Positions 34,529-44,315 are shown, numbered from the stretch's first letter. The stretch is DNA of 64,000 bases from Eubacterium uniforme (GCF_900167115.1 NZ_FUXZ01000005.1:62001-126000); one strand, 5' to 3'. A program made the numbers and translations. Notes: generated from the letters alone by a model not told the origin.

Positions 34529-35088
34529 TGAAGTATATTGAATTATTAATAGGATTTCTAAAGGTTGGTTTATTTTCTTTTGGCGGTGGTTATGTATCCA
34601 TAGCTTTAATTCGCGATATTGTTATATCTTATGAATGGATAGATGAGGAAAAAATTTCATATATGATTGCAGTTAGTGAAAGTACACCAGGACCAATTAT
34701 GGTAAATTTGGCAACATATATAGGAAGTTCAAAAGGAGGAATCCTTGGAGCTTTTATCGCAACTACAGCTGTTGTTTTGCCAGCTTTTTTGATAATACTT
34801 ACTATAATGTTATTATTTAAAAGGTTGTTAAAAAATAAATTGTTTCAATCAGTATTAGGTGCATTGAAACCATGTATTATAGGTATTATTCTTGCAACAG
34901 GAATATATATGATATGGAAAAATTTCAATATTTCTTCAGAAACAGAAACTGATGTTCCGGCAATTGTTTTAACTATAGTTTTAGGTGGTTTATATTTTGG
35001 ATTAAGAAAGTTTAAAAAGAAAATTTCACCTATAATGCTTATATGTATATCGGCAGTGTGTGGTACGATAGTTTATGGAGCAATGTAG
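34525..35088 (+). CDS. CHR (chromate transporter family) half-protein B
   Basis: A 187-residue partner of the preceding gene: FLKVGLFSFGGGYVSIALIR, then SESTPGPIMVNLATYIGSS. The two paralogues have opposite predicted orientation of their membrane segments in studied short-CHR pairs and act together. It shares about five membrane segments with its neighbour. Translation is coupled through the ATGA overlap. Substrate uncertain. Confidence 0.9.
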   Translation: MMKYIELLIGFLKVGLFSFGGGYVSIALIRDIVISYEWIDEEKISYMIAVSESTPGPIMVNLATYIGSSKGGILGAFIATTAVVLPAFLIILTIMLLFKRLLKNKLFQSVLGALKPCIIGIILATGIYMIWKNFNISSETETDVPAIVLTIVLGGLYFGLRKFKKKISPIMLICISAVCGTIVYGAM

Positions 35089-35169
35089 ATATGAGGTTAG
35101 TATGAAAGAATCTTTTTTAGGAAAAATGAAAAATTGATTGTAAATGATTTTTGATAGGAGTATATTAAC

Positions 35170-35571
35170 ATGCTTATAGAATTAGACAAGATAGATAAAA
35201 TAGTGATAGATGATAATAACTTGTGTATTATTATGGTGATAATTGATACCATTGAACCGTGGGTAGTAGATGCACCAAAAGGACTGTTTGATTTTAAACA
35301 AAAGAAAATTGTGGAAGATAAGAAGTTAGAGCATCTTGTTTATCTAAATAAAAAAGTTGGAAATTATATTAATTGTATTGGAGCAAATGCTGTGAGCAAT
35401 TTCTTCCCAGATCGAGAAGATTTAGCAAAATATAATTATATAATTGAGGTTATAACTAACTTTGACCCTGATAAAGAATATTTAGAAGCCATAAATAAGA
35501 TGAATCAGTTTTATAGTAAGCAAACTGATAGAATTAAAATTGTTCAAGAAACAAGAAAGATTAATAGTTAG
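35170..35571 (+). CDS. DUF6572-like protein
   Basis: A 133-residue soluble protein. The core (HLVYLNKKVGNYINCIGAN, with the following IIEVITNFDPDKEY and EAINKMNQFYS) resembles the DUF6572 group of small uncharacterised proteins. A TAGGAG site precedes the ATG. It starts about 80 bases after the CHR pair and ends 8 bases before cca, so it could belong to either unit. No function is known. Confidence 0.6.
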   Translation: MLIELDKIDKIVIDDNNLCIIMVIIDTIEPWVVDAPKGLFDFKQKKIVEDKKLEHLVYLNKKVGNYINCIGANAVSNFFPDREDLAKYNYIIEVITNFDPDKEYLEAINKMNQFYSKQTDRIKIVQETRKINS

Positions 35572-35579
35572 GATTTATT

Positions 35580-36947
35580 ATGAATAAGAATTTATACTGT
35601 GAAAAAATTGAAAAGATAATTCCAAGTGATGTTTTATGGATTATAGACATGCTTGAAAATAGAGGATATGAAGCATATGCCGTAGGTGGTTGTGTTAGAG
35701 ATTGTATAATGGGTGAAGCACCTAAGGATTGGGATATTACAACATCTGCGAAACCTATGGAAGTAAAGTCCATCTTTAGAAAGACAATTGATACTGGTTT
35801 ACAGCATGGTACAGTTACTGTAAGAAAAGGTGGAGAAAGTTACGAGGTTACAACTTATAGAATAGATGGTGATTATAGTGATGGCAGACATCCTGATAGT
35901 GTAGAATTTACTTCGGACTTGAAAGAAGATTTAAAGCGTAGAGATTTTACAATTAATGCCATGGCTTATAATCCAAAGAATGGAATTATAGATGAATTTG
36001 GTGGCATTGAGGATCTTGAAAGAAAGATTATCAAATGCGTTGGGATAGCTCATGAGAGATTTACTGAAGATGCATTAAGAATACTTAGAGCTGTAAGATT
36101 TGCTGCAAGATTTGGATTTGAGATTGATGATGAAACTCTAAAGGCTATGGAAGAGCTTGCGCCTAATCTTGAACTTATTAGTAAGGAGCGTATTAATGTT
36201 GAACTTGATAAGCTTCTTATAAGTAGCCATCCAGAGATGTTTAGAACTTTATATGAAACAGGAATTACTAAGGTGATTATGCCAGCATTTGATGAAATGA
36301 TGAATACAGAGCAAAATACTCCTTATCATGATTCATCAGTTGGTGAACATACATTAAAAGTTTTGGTTAATATAAAAAATGACCATTATCTTAGATGGGC
36401 TGCTCTTTTCCACGATATGGGTAAGCCACTTTGTAAAACAACGGATGAGGAAGGCATTGATCACTTTAAGGGACATGCAAAGATTAGTAGTGATATGGCA
36501 AGAAAGGAACTTAAAGACCTTAAGTTTGATAATGATACAGTGGATATTGTTACTAAGGTGGTTGCTTGTCATAGTGATTTGACAGGTAGTTTTCCAAATA
36601 CTGACAAGGCTTTAAGAAGAGCAGTAAGTCGAATAGGAAAGAAGTATTTCTCTTACTTTTTAGAATTGTTTGAAGCAGATTTAAATGGTAAGAGTGAGTA
36701 TGGAAAGGCTAGAAGCATTGAAACTTTAAATTTTGCTAAGGAAGGTTACAAGAGAATTCTTGAAAGAGAGGATGCTTTAGAAATAAAGGATTTAAAGATA
36801 ACAGGTAATGATTTGATTAAACTTGGCATGAAGCCAGGAGTGCAAATGGGTGAGTGTTTAAAGCATTTGCTGGAAGTGGTTGTAGATGAACCAGAGCTTA
36901 ATACATATGAACAGTTGGAAACAATAGTTAAAGAAAAGTATTTATAA
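35580..36947 (+). CDS. cca: CCA-adding tRNA nucleotidyltransferase
   Basis: A 455-residue class II nucleotidyltransferase that builds or repairs the 3' CCA of tRNA. The head domain contains YAVGGCVRDCIMG and the catalytic DWDIT acidic pair, then DLKRRDFTINAMAYNP. The neck reads DALRILRAVRFAARFGF, and the region ERINVELDKLL is present. A C-terminal HD domain (ALFHDMGKP, residues ~275-400) is fused, as in many Firmicutes. The start follows GGATTTATT, a weak ribosome site. Confidence 0.95.
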   Translation: MNKNLYCEKIEKIIPSDVLWIIDMLENRGYEAYAVGGCVRDCIMGEAPKDWDITTSAKPMEVKSIFRKTIDTGLQHGTVTVRKGGESYEVTTYRIDGDYSDGRHPDSVEFTSDLKEDLKRRDFTINAMAYNPKNGIIDEFGGIEDLERKIIKCVGIAHERFTEDALRILRAVRFAARFGFEIDDETLKAMEELAPNLELISKERINVELDKLLISSHPEMFRTLYETGITKVIMPAFDEMMNTEQNTPYHDSSVGEHTLKVLVNIKNDHYLRWAALFHDMGKPLCKTTDEEGIDHFKGHAKISSDMARKELKDLKFDNDTVDIVTKVVACHSDLTGSFPNTDKALRRAVSRIGKKYFSYFLELFEADLNGKSEYGKARSIETLNFAKEGYKRILEREDALEIKDLKITGNDLIKLGMKPGVQMGECLKHLLEVVVDEPELNTYEQLETIVKEKYL

Positions 36948-37112
36948 AACACTATTTTGTGTTAAATCTTGTAATTTCTAGCGATGTATTATATAATTAT
37001 AAGCTAGTGGATTTATGTGTAAAAGTAGGGGTTTGCGCATAAAAACATAATAGGAGAGCCAAAGAAAAAGAGAAAATAAATCTAACGATATGTTAGTGAA
37101 ATGGAGGATAAC

Positions 37113-38843
37113 ATGAATTACACAGAGGCATATAAAGAGTGGTTATCAAATCCTTACTTTGATGAGGAGACAAAAGCGGAGCTTAGAGCTATTGAAGGCG
37201 ATGATAATGAAATTAAGGAAAGATTCTATACTGAACTTGAATTTGGTACAGCTGGTCTTAGAGGTATTATCGCTGCAGGAACTAACAGAATGAACAAGTA
37301 TATCGTAAGACGTGCTACACAGGGTCTTGCAAATTACATTCTTTCACAGAATGGTCAGGATAAGGGTGTTGCAATTGCTTATGATAGCAGACATTTTTCA
37401 CCAGAATTTGCTGATGAAGCTGCACTTTGTTTAAATGCAAATGGAATTAAGGCGTATGTATTTGATTCACTTCGTCCAACTCCAGAATTATCATATGCAG
37501 TTAGAGAACTTAAATGTATCGCAGGTATTAACGTTACAGCTAGTCATAACCCACCTGCATATAATGGATATAAAGTATATTGGGAAGATGGTGCACAGAT
37601 TACACCACCTCATGATAAAGGTATTATGGATGCCATTAAGGCAATTAAGGATTTTTCAGAAGTTCTTACAATGGATAAGGAAGAGGCTAAGTCAAAAGGC
37701 CTTTACAATGTAATTGGTAAGGACATTGATGATTCATATATTGAAAGACTTAAGAGTCAGGTTAAGAACCCTGAAGTGATTAAGGAAATGCAGAAGGACA
37801 TCAGCATTGTTTACACACCACTTCATGGTACAGGTAATATTCCTGCTAGACGTGTTCTTAAGGAAATTGGTTTTGAGAATGTTTATGTTGTTGCTGAGCA
37901 GGAACTTCCTGATGGTAACTTCCCTACAGTAAGTTATCCAAACCCAGAAGCAGCAGAAGCTTTTGAACTTGCACTTAAGCTTGCTAAGGAAAAAGATGCT
38001 GATTTAGTTTTGGCTACAGATCCTGATGCAGACAGACTTGGTGTATATGTTAAGGATAAGAATGGTGATTACAAAGTACTTACAGGTAATATGTCAGGTA
38101 GCTTACTTGCTGAGTATGAAATCAGCCAGATTAAAGAAAAGAGTGGTATTCCAGAAGATGGTGCTTTAATTAAGACTATTGTTACAACAAACCTTGCAGA
38201 TGCAATTGCAAAGTCATATAACATTAAGCTTATTGAAGTACTTACTGGTTTCAAATATATCGGTCAGCAAATACTTGGTTTCGAAAATAGTGGAAAGGGC
38301 ACATACCTCTTCGGTTTTGAAGAAAGTTATGGTTGTCTTATTGGAACACATGCAAGAGATAAGGATGCTATCGTAGCAACTATGGCTCTTTGTGAAGCAG
38401 CTGCTTACTATAAGAAGCAGGGCAAGACACTTTGGGATGTTATGCTTGATATGTATGAAAAGTATGGCTATTACAAAGATGGTATTAAGGCTATTGAACT
38501 TGCAGGTATTGAAGGACTTGAAAAGATTAAGCAGATTCTTAATACTCTTAGAGATAATACTCCAACAGAAATCGCTGGATATAAGGTATTATCAGCAAGA
38601 GATTATGATAAGGATACAGTTAAGAACTTAGAAACTGGCGAAGTTACAACAACAGGACTTCCACAGTCAAATGTACTTTACTATGATTTATCAGATAATG
38701 CATGGTTATGTGTTAGACCTTCAGGTACAGAACCTAAGGTTAAATTTTATTATGGTGTTAAGGGAACATCATTAGAAGATGCTGATAAGAAGAGTGAGGC
38801 ATTTGAAAAAGACTTAGTAGAAATGATTAATAAGATGCTATAA
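37113..38843 (+). CDS. Phosphoglucomutase/phosphomannomutase family enzyme
   Basis: A 576-residue alpha-D-phosphohexomutase. An in-frame ATG lies 12 bases upstream but it overlaps GGAGG, which is correctly placed for the ATG at 37113. The catalytic phosphoserine S144 sits in TASHNPPAYNGYK, the metal loop is DPDADRLG, the sugar loop GFEESYG and the phosphate loop RPSGTEPK. The length and sequence are those of Firmicute PgcA-type phosphoglucomutases. It interconverts glucose-1-P and glucose-6-P, feeding UDP-glucose, glycogen and surface polymers; glgP and polysaccharide control genes lie downstream in the window. Confidence 0.94.
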   Translation: MNYTEAYKEWLSNPYFDEETKAELRAIEGDDNEIKERFYTELEFGTAGLRGIIAAGTNRMNKYIVRRATQGLANYILSQNGQDKGVAIAYDSRHFSPEFADEAALCLNANGIKAYVFDSLRPTPELSYAVRELKCIAGINVTASHNPPAYNGYKVYWEDGAQITPPHDKGIMDAIKAIKDFSEVLTMDKEEAKSKGLYNVIGKDIDDSYIERLKSQVKNPEVIKEMQKDISIVYTPLHGTGNIPARRVLKEIGFENVYVVAEQELPDGNFPTVSYPNPEAAEAFELALKLAKEKDADLVLATDPDADRLGVYVKDKNGDYKVLTGNMSGSLLAEYEISQIKEKSGIPEDGALIKTIVTTNLADAIAKSYNIKLIEVLTGFKYIGQQILGFENSGKGTYLFGFEESYGCLIGTHARDKDAIVATMALCEAAAYYKKQGKTLWDVMLDMYEKYGYYKDGIKAIELAGIEGLEKIKQILNTLRDNTPTEIAGYKVLSARDYDKDTVKNLETGEVTTTGLPQSNVLYYDLSDNAWLCVRPSGTEPKVKFYYGVKGTSLEDADKKSEAFEKDLVEMINKML

Positions 38844-38873
38844 ATTACTTGAAATTTATTGTGAAAATATATG

Positions 38874-38918
38874 TGCCTACGTGGATGATAAAAATATTAA
38901 CCATCCGCGTGGGCATTT
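38874..38918 (+). terminator. Probable terminator after phosphoglucomutase
   Basis: 14-bp stem TGCCTACGTGGATG / CATCCGCGTGGGCA with G-T pairs and a 14-base loop, but a weak T tail (TTTGAG). Confidence 0.65.
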
Positions 38919-38951
38919 GAGTTCAAATAATGTTTGTTATGCGGAGTGGAT

Positions 38952-39812
38952 ATGCAAAAAATTTACGTTAAGGCTTATGGCAAAATCAATCTTGGACTTG
39001 ATGTTTTAAGGAAAAGAGAAGATGGTTACCATGATCTTAGAATGATAATGCAAACAGTTGGAATCTATGATGGAATTGAAATTAGACGTGTGAAGAAAAG
39101 TGGAATTCACATTAAATGTAATGTTAAGTCAGTTCCTACGGATGAATCCAATTTAGTATATAAAGCTGCTAAACTATTGATGGATGAGTTTAATATTATT
39201 GATGGTTTAGAGATTAATATTGAAAAAGTTATTCCGGTTGCTGCTGGTATGGCTGGTGGAAGTAGTGATTGTGCTGCAACACTTGTGGGTATTAATCGTA
39301 TGTTTAATATTGGACTTAGTGAAACGCAGCTTCGTGAAAGAGGCGTTAAACTTGGGGCTGATGTTCCATATTGTATTATGGGTGGAACTGCTCTTGCTGA
39401 AGGAATTGGTGAAAAGCTTACTAAGCTTAGTGACGCACCATCATGTAAAGTGCTTTTAGTTAAGCCACCTATTGATGTTTCAACTGGTTTTGTATATGGA
39501 AATCTTAAGATAGATGAAAATACAAAGCATCCGGATATAGATGTTATGCTTAAAGGTATTGAGAATAACGACTATAAGGCAGTTTCAGATAATATTGGGA
39601 ATGTACTAGAAAGTGTTACAATTCCGGCATATCCTATTATTAGCGAGATAAAAGAGGATATGTTAGAGCTTGGTGCTGACAATTCACTTATGAGTGGAAG
39701 TGGACCAACAGTATTTGGCCTTTTTACTGATGAGGATAATATTGCACAGGCCTATAAGGTTTTAAGCATTAAGTATCCTGATGCACAGATATATGTAACA
39801 GAACTTGTATAA
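38952..39812 (+). CDS. ispE: 4-diphosphocytidyl-2-C-methyl-D-erythritol kinase IspE
   Basis: A 286-residue GHMP kinase of the MEP isoprenoid pathway. The ATG at 38952 has GCGGAGTGG upstream and gives the usual opening VKAYGKINLGLDVLRKREDG with YHDLRM. The ATP loop is PVAAGMAGGSSDCAATL and the C-terminal GHMP motif is LMSGSGPTVFG. It precedes murI by 49 bases; the two probably share a transcript. Confidence 0.96.
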   Translation: MQKIYVKAYGKINLGLDVLRKREDGYHDLRMIMQTVGIYDGIEIRRVKKSGIHIKCNVKSVPTDESNLVYKAAKLLMDEFNIIDGLEINIEKVIPVAAGMAGGSSDCAATLVGINRMFNIGLSETQLRERGVKLGADVPYCIMGGTALAEGIGEKLTKLSDAPSCKVLLVKPPIDVSTGFVYGNLKIDENTKHPDIDVMLKGIENNDYKAVSDNIGNVLESVTIPAYPIISEIKEDMLELGADNSLMSGSGPTVFGLFTDEDNIAQAYKVLSIKYPDAQIYVTELV

Positions 39813-39861
39813 TTTCAGCAAATGTAATTGGCTTACATAAAATGCTGATTTGGAGGAAAAT

Positions 39862-40695
39862 ATGAATGATTTAAAGCAGGCACCTGTTGGAGTTTTTGAT
39901 TCAGGTGTTGGCGGACTTACAGTTGCAAGGGAAATTATGAGACAGTTACCTGATGAACGTATTGTTTATTTTGGTGATACTGCAAGAGTTCCTTATGGTA
40001 GTAAGTCAAAGGAAAATATTTTAAAATATTCAAGACAGATAGTTAAATTCCTTAAGAGTAAGGGAGTTAAGGCAATTGTTGTTGCTTGTAATACAGCTTC
40101 AGCTTTGGCACTTGATGAAATTAAGGATGAAATAGATATTCCAATTATTGGTGTGGTTAAACCTGGTGCTAGAACTGCGGTTAGATCCACAAAGAATAAG
40201 AGAATTGGTGTAATCGCAACAGATGCAACTATTAAAAGTGAACTTTATACAGAGTTTATTCATGAACTTGATAGTGATATTACTGTTGTTGGTCAGGCAT
40301 GTCCTTTGTTTGTCCCTTTAGTTGAGGAAGGCATGCTTCATGATGAAGTTACTGATGAGATGGCTAAAAGATATTTAGCAGGTCTTAAGACAGAAAACAT
40401 TGATACTCTTATTTTAGGTTGTACTCATTATCCACTTCTTAGAAGTACAGTGGGTAGAATCATGGGTGATAAGGTTACTCTTATTAATCCAGCTTATGAA
40501 ACAGCCATGAGACTTAAGGAATTACTTGAGGATAAGGATTTGAAGTTTGATGGTAAGCTTAATATGGATGAAAATGAGAAGTATGAATTTTTCGTAAGTG
40601 ATGCTGGTGGAAAGTTTAGAACATTTGCTAATTCCATACTTCCATTTGATATAGATACTATTACTCAGGTTGAGATAGAAGAATATATTGTATAA
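39862..40695 (+). CDS. murI: Glutamate racemase MurI
   Basis: A 277-residue cofactor-independent racemase supplying D-glutamate for peptidoglycan. The ATG at 39862 has GGAGG 5 bases upstream. GVFDSGVGGLTVAREIM is the N-terminal signature. The two catalytic cysteines lie in VVACNTASALA and LILGCTHYPLL. It follows ispE and precedes a DUF1934 gene, all on one strand. Confidence 0.96.
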   Translation: MNDLKQAPVGVFDSGVGGLTVAREIMRQLPDERIVYFGDTARVPYGSKSKENILKYSRQIVKFLKSKGVKAIVVACNTASALALDEIKDEIDIPIIGVVKPGARTAVRSTKNKRIGVIATDATIKSELYTEFIHELDSDITVVGQACPLFVPLVEEGMLHDEVTDEMAKRYLAGLKTENIDTLILGCTHYPLLRSTVGRIMGDKVTLINPAYETAMRLKELLEDKDLKFDGKLNMDENEKYEFFVSDAGGKFRTFANSILPFDIDTITQVEIEEYIV

Positions 40696-40734
40696 GAAAA
40701 TTATGTTAACCATAATAGATATTTATACAGAAAT

Positions 40735-41169
40735 ATGATTAATATGAATGAAAAGATAAAAGTACAGATTACAACTATTCATAAGACTGATGAGGGAGAG
40801 TTTCCTATGTCGGTCATTGCGGATGGAAATTATAAAAAGATAAATGATACTCATTATGTTAACTATGAGTATAAGGATGAGGAAAGTGGTGCCATTACCA
40901 AGGCCTTGATTAAGGCAGGTGGTGATAGAGTAGAAGTTATTAATAATGGAGACTTTAAGTATAAGATGGCATTTGCTAAGAATGAGGTACGAGATTTAGA
41001 TACAGATGTTGGAGGTCTTGTACTTAGTTTAAAGCAGGTTACCAAAGAGGTTTACATAACTGAAGATGGTGATGACTTACTTATCGAAATGGAATATGAA
41101 TTATATCAGGGAGATGAATTAACATCATCCTGTGATATGAAAATAAACATTTTAAGGAGGATTCAATGA
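40735..41169 (+). CDS. DUF1934 family beta-barrel protein
   Basis: A 144-residue protein of the DUF1934 family (lipocalin-like, YwiB in Bacillus): KVQITTIHKTDEG, YVNYEYKDEESGAITKALIK, MAFAKNEVRDLDT and the end MEYELYQGDELTSSCDMKIN. An internal ATG at 40744 is an alternative start; neither has a good ribosome site. It overlaps the next gene by 4 bases. The function is unknown in all bacteria. Confidence 0.85.
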   Translation: MINMNEKIKVQITTIHKTDEGEFPMSVIADGNYKKINDTHYVNYEYKDEESGAITKALIKAGGDRVEVINNGDFKYKMAFAKNEVRDLDTDVGGLVLSLKQVTKEVYITEDGDDLLIEMEYELYQGDELTSSCDMKINILRRIQ

Positions 41170-41618
41170 ATTTAGCGATTGGAACAGCGGGAACAATTGC
41201 CATAGTATTACTAGTTATCATGCTTATAGCACTTGCTGTATTAGTGGTAGTTGGTAAGAAGGCGCAGAAGAGACAGGAAGAAAATGAAAAGGCGATAGCA
41301 GAAGCAGCTCAGGATATGAAGCTGTATATTATAGATAAGAAGAAGGGCAAGATAACGGATGCAAATTTACCAAAGGGTATTATGGAAAGTATTCCTAAGA
41401 TGGCAAAACTTTCAAAGATGCCACTTGTAAAAGCAAAGGTTGGTCCTAAGATTGTAACATTTATTTGTGATGCAAAAGTATTTGAAACATTACTTCCAAA
41501 GCAGGAAGTTATGGCTACAGTAAGTGGTTTGTATATCACTAAGGCTAGAAGACTTAAGGGCCCTGTATATCAGAAAGAAGATAAGAAAAAGAAAGGTCTA
41601 TTTGGTCGTAAGAAATAA
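41166..41618 (+). CDS. Hypothetical single-pass membrane protein
   Basis: A 150-residue protein with one N-terminal membrane helix (IAIVLLVIMLIALAVLVVVG) and a basic cytosolic domain. The domain starts with a short charged helix (KKAQKRQEENEKAIAEAAQD), continues with MKLYIIDKKKGKI and ends in a lysine-rich tail. I do not recognise the family. The start overlaps the DUF1934 stop and the stop overlaps the start of plsC (TAATG), so the three genes are translationally linked. GGAGG is 4 bases before the ATG. Confidence 0.7.
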   Translation: MNLAIGTAGTIAIVLLVIMLIALAVLVVVGKKAQKRQEENEKAIAEAAQDMKLYIIDKKKGKITDANLPKGIMESIPKMAKLSKMPLVKAKVGPKIVTFICDAKVFETLLPKQEVMATVSGLYITKARRLKGPVYQKEDKKKKGLFGRKK

Positions 41619-42334
41619 TGATTAGATTAATAATTGTTGCTTTTGTAATTATCTCTCTTTTAGTTTTGAGTATTCCATTATATGGGTTATATTGCATAAT
41701 TGGCCTGTTTAATAAGAAACTTAAACAAAAGATATGTTTAATTACAATACAGATAGCATTTAAATTCATATTATTATTATGTGGAACAAGGATTACTGTT
41801 AAGGGTAAGGAAAAATTACCTAAGGGTGCAGTTTTATACGTTGCAAACCATAGAAGTATTTTTGATATATTTGTAGGATATGCAAAGGTTGATAGATTGA
41901 CTGGTTTTATTTCTAAGAAGGAAATAGAAAAATTCCCATTATTACCATGGTGGATGAAGTCATTAAATTGTTTATTCCTTGATAGAAGTAGTGCAAAAGC
42001 TGGACTTAAGACAATTCTTCAGGCTATAGATTATGCTAAGAATGGTACATCAATATTTATATTCCCTGAGGGAACAAGATCTAAGGATGGAACTGTAGCA
42101 GAGTTTAAGGCTGGAAGTTTTAAGATTGCAGAGAAATCTGGTGTTCCAGTAGTACCAGTTGCATTCTATAACACAGAAAGTATTTTTGAAAAACAGAAGC
42201 CGTATATTAAGGCGGCTAGGGTAACCATGGAATATGGTGATCCGATATACATTGATGAACTTCCAAAGGAAGAAAAGAAAAAGGTTAGTGAAATGGCCAG
42301 AAATTCTATCTTGGATATGCTAAATCAGAAATAG
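41618..42334 (+). CDS. plsC: 1-acyl-sn-glycerol-3-phosphate acyltransferase PlsC
   Basis: A 238-residue membrane-bound acyltransferase. An N-terminal hydrophobic part of about 55 residues precedes the catalytic motif NHRSIFD (H-x4-D) and the phosphate-binding FPEGTRSKDG. It converts lysophosphatidate to phosphatidate in phospholipid synthesis. It shares the TAATG junction with the preceding gene. A strong hairpin without T tail follows. Confidence 0.94.
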   Translation: MIRLIIVAFVIISLLVLSIPLYGLYCIIGLFNKKLKQKICLITIQIAFKFILLLCGTRITVKGKEKLPKGAVLYVANHRSIFDIFVGYAKVDRLTGFISKKEIEKFPLLPWWMKSLNCLFLDRSSAKAGLKTILQAIDYAKNGTSIFIFPEGTRSKDGTVAEFKAGSFKIAEKSGVPVVPVAFYNTESIFEKQKPYIKAARVTMEYGDPIYIDELPKEEKKKVSEMARNSILDMLNQK

Positions 42335-42362
42335 ATACACGTAAATAAAGGTATTCAATATG

Positions 42363-42390
42363 CATGAGAACTGGTAATTCAGTTCTCATG
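42363..42390 (+). other. Perfect hairpin between plsC and the PHP phosphatase gene
   Basis: An 11-bp perfect inverted repeat CATGAGAACTG / CAGTTCTCATG with a 6-base loop, 30 bases before the next start codon. No T run follows, so it is not a standard terminator; it may limit read-through or act on translation or mRNA stability. Confidence 0.6.
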
Positions 42391-42420
42391 ATGTATATTG
42401 GGAAAGTTTAGGATGGGGCT

Positions 42421-43143
42421 ATGGAAGAGAGACATATAATTGATTGTCATACTCATATACTTCCAGGAATTGATGATGGAAGCGGAAATATAGATATGAC
42501 AAGGGAAATGCTAAAAATAGAAAAAAGAGACGGTATTACTGACATTGTTTTTACGCCTCATTTTTATGCTAGTAGGAATTCAATCACTAGATTTTTGAAT
42601 AAACGTAATGAAAGTTTTGAAAAAGTATTAAAAATACTAAGTGATGTAGGTTTTAATGAAAAGAACTTATATTTAGGTTCTGAAGTTTACTATTTTGAAA
42701 ATATGAGTAAGGCTGAAGATTTAGATAGTCTTTGTATTAGCGGGACAAATTATATTTTAATTGAGATGCCATTTGCTCAATGGACAAAGAAAAATATAGA
42801 TGAGATAGAGTATATCATTAATGACAGAAAACTTAATGTTATTCTTGCGCATCTTGAAAGATTTTATAAATTTCAAAAGGATAAAGAGCACTTTGATAGG
42901 CTACTTAGCATGGATCTTTTGATTCAGCTTAATGCGGAAGCTTTCCTTGGTGGCTTTTTCCAAAAAAGATGGGTTGATAAATTGCTTGTAAAACATGATA
43001 ATATTTTGTTAGGAAGCGATTGCCATAATTTAAGTACAAGAACGCCTAATTTAGTAAAGGCTAGGGAGCAAATACGAAAGAAACACGGACAGGATGTCCT
43101 TGATAAAATAGATGAAAACGGTAAGAGGATATGCCATGAATAA
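42421..43143 (+). CDS. PHP-type tyrosine-protein phosphatase (CpsB/YwqE-like)
   Basis: A 240-residue Mn-dependent phosphatase of the PHP fold. The metal motif DCHTHILPGIDDGS is at the N-terminus, with TPHFYASR, ILAHLERF and the late GSDCHNLSTRTP adding further ligands. It removes phosphate from the BY-kinase (CpsD) and so controls exopolysaccharide or capsule synthesis. The gene overlaps the LCP gene by 8 bases, and the kinase parts follow about 1.2 kb later. Confidence 0.92.
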   Translation: MEERHIIDCHTHILPGIDDGSGNIDMTREMLKIEKRDGITDIVFTPHFYASRNSITRFLNKRNESFEKVLKILSDVGFNEKNLYLGSEVYYFENMSKAEDLDSLCISGTNYILIEMPFAQWTKKNIDEIEYIINDRKLNVILAHLERFYKFQKDKEHFDRLLSMDLLIQLNAEAFLGGFFQKRWVDKLLVKHDNILLGSDCHNLSTRTPNLVKAREQIRKKHGQDVLDKIDENGKRICHE

Positions 43144-44185
43144 GAAAAATATTAAGGTTGTTTGTGGAATAATTCTTGCAGTACTAGTAGTGGGGGCATT
43201 TGCTGGGATTATATATTTCTTCGAAAAAGAATCTGATAAAGCAAATGCAAAAAGCATAAGTAAGCAGACTGAACAAACAACAGAGGATACAAATAAGGAT
43301 AACCCTGGTGGGCTTACTAATTATGTCGAAATAGGGGATACACTTTATAAATATACTGATGATGTAGAAAGTTATCTTGTTATTGGTACGGATAATTCTG
43401 GTAACGAAAATGTGAAGGATGAATCGTATCGAGGAACAATGGCTGACTTTTTATTGTTATTGGTAATTAACAAAACCAAGAACGAATATGGATATATTCA
43501 GTTTAACAGAGATACCATATGCGATGTTAAAGAGGTTGACAGTACTGGTGAAGGCGAAGGAATGGAAGAACTTCAGTTATGTACTGCCCATTGGTATGGT
43601 AAGGATAAAGAACAGTCCTGTGAGAATACAGTGAATTCAGTATCACTTCTTTTGGGTGAACTAGATATAAATGGATATTATTCTGTTAGTATGAAAGACA
43701 TTTCAAGCATTAATCATTTGGTTGATGGCGTTGAAGTTAAGATAGAAGATGATTTGACTAAGGAAGATGCAGCATTAAAAGAAGGAAGCGTTGTTAAGCT
43801 TACTGATGAACAGGCAGAAAAGTATATAAGAGCTAGAATGGGCGTTGGAGATGGTGATAACATATCCAGAATGCGAAGACAGCGTACATATATGTCAGCA
43901 TATTTTGATAAAGCTAAGGCTATGTTTAATGATAATCCTAAATTTATTAATGAGGCATATAAGGATATGACTGATAAGGCAGTTACTGATATTAACGGAA
44001 ATGAAGCTTCTAAAATAGCAAATATGCTTTCAAAAATGACAAGCAAGGGTATATTTACCTTTGATGGAGAAAGTAAGCTTGGTAAAAAACTTGGTGATGG
44101 TTTAGAACATGCTGAGTTTTATGTAGATAAATCGTCAATTATTGAAGTGTTAAAAACATTGTATTGTTTAGAGATAGATAATTAA
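43136..44185 (+). CDS. LytR-CpsA-Psr (LCP) family protein
   Basis: A 349-residue membrane-anchored protein. The ATG at 43136 lies within the end of the phosphatase gene with AGAGGATA upstream. One helix (VVCGIILAVLVVGAFAGIIY) is followed by an extracellular LCP domain: TMADFLLLLVINKTKNEYGY, then IQFNRDTIC, LVDGVEVKIEDDL, KYIRARMGVGDGDNISRMRR with the conserved arginines. LCP proteins attach wall teichoic acid or capsule to peptidoglycan. Placed between phosphatase and chain-length genes, it likely handles the polymer these control, although regulatory and not ligase function is also possible. Confidence 0.88.
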   Translation: MNKKNIKVVCGIILAVLVVGAFAGIIYFFEKESDKANAKSISKQTEQTTEDTNKDNPGGLTNYVEIGDTLYKYTDDVESYLVIGTDNSGNENVKDESYRGTMADFLLLLVINKTKNEYGYIQFNRDTICDVKEVDSTGEGEGMEELQLCTAHWYGKDKEQSCENTVNSVSLLLGELDINGYYSVSMKDISSINHLVDGVEVKIEDDLTKEDAALKEGSVVKLTDEQAEKYIRARMGVGDGDNISRMRRQRTYMSAYFDKAKAMFNDNPKFINEAYKDMTDKAVTDINGNEASKIANMLSKMTSKGIFTFDGESKLGKKLGDGLEHAEFYVDKSSIIEVLKTLYCLEIDN

Positions 44186-44315
44186 TATGGTGAACAATAA
44201 ATTTATTTATATTGATATGTCATTGTATATAAGCAGATTAAGGACGTTTTTATATTAGTATAATAAATCAGTTTTATAAACACGGTTTATAGGGAACTCT
44301 TTGAGTGATTATAGG

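Noticed and set aside
33956-35088. ChrA broken by a frameshift
   Set aside because: Both halves are complete CHR domains with their own start and the known ATGA coupling of two-gene short-CHR transporters.
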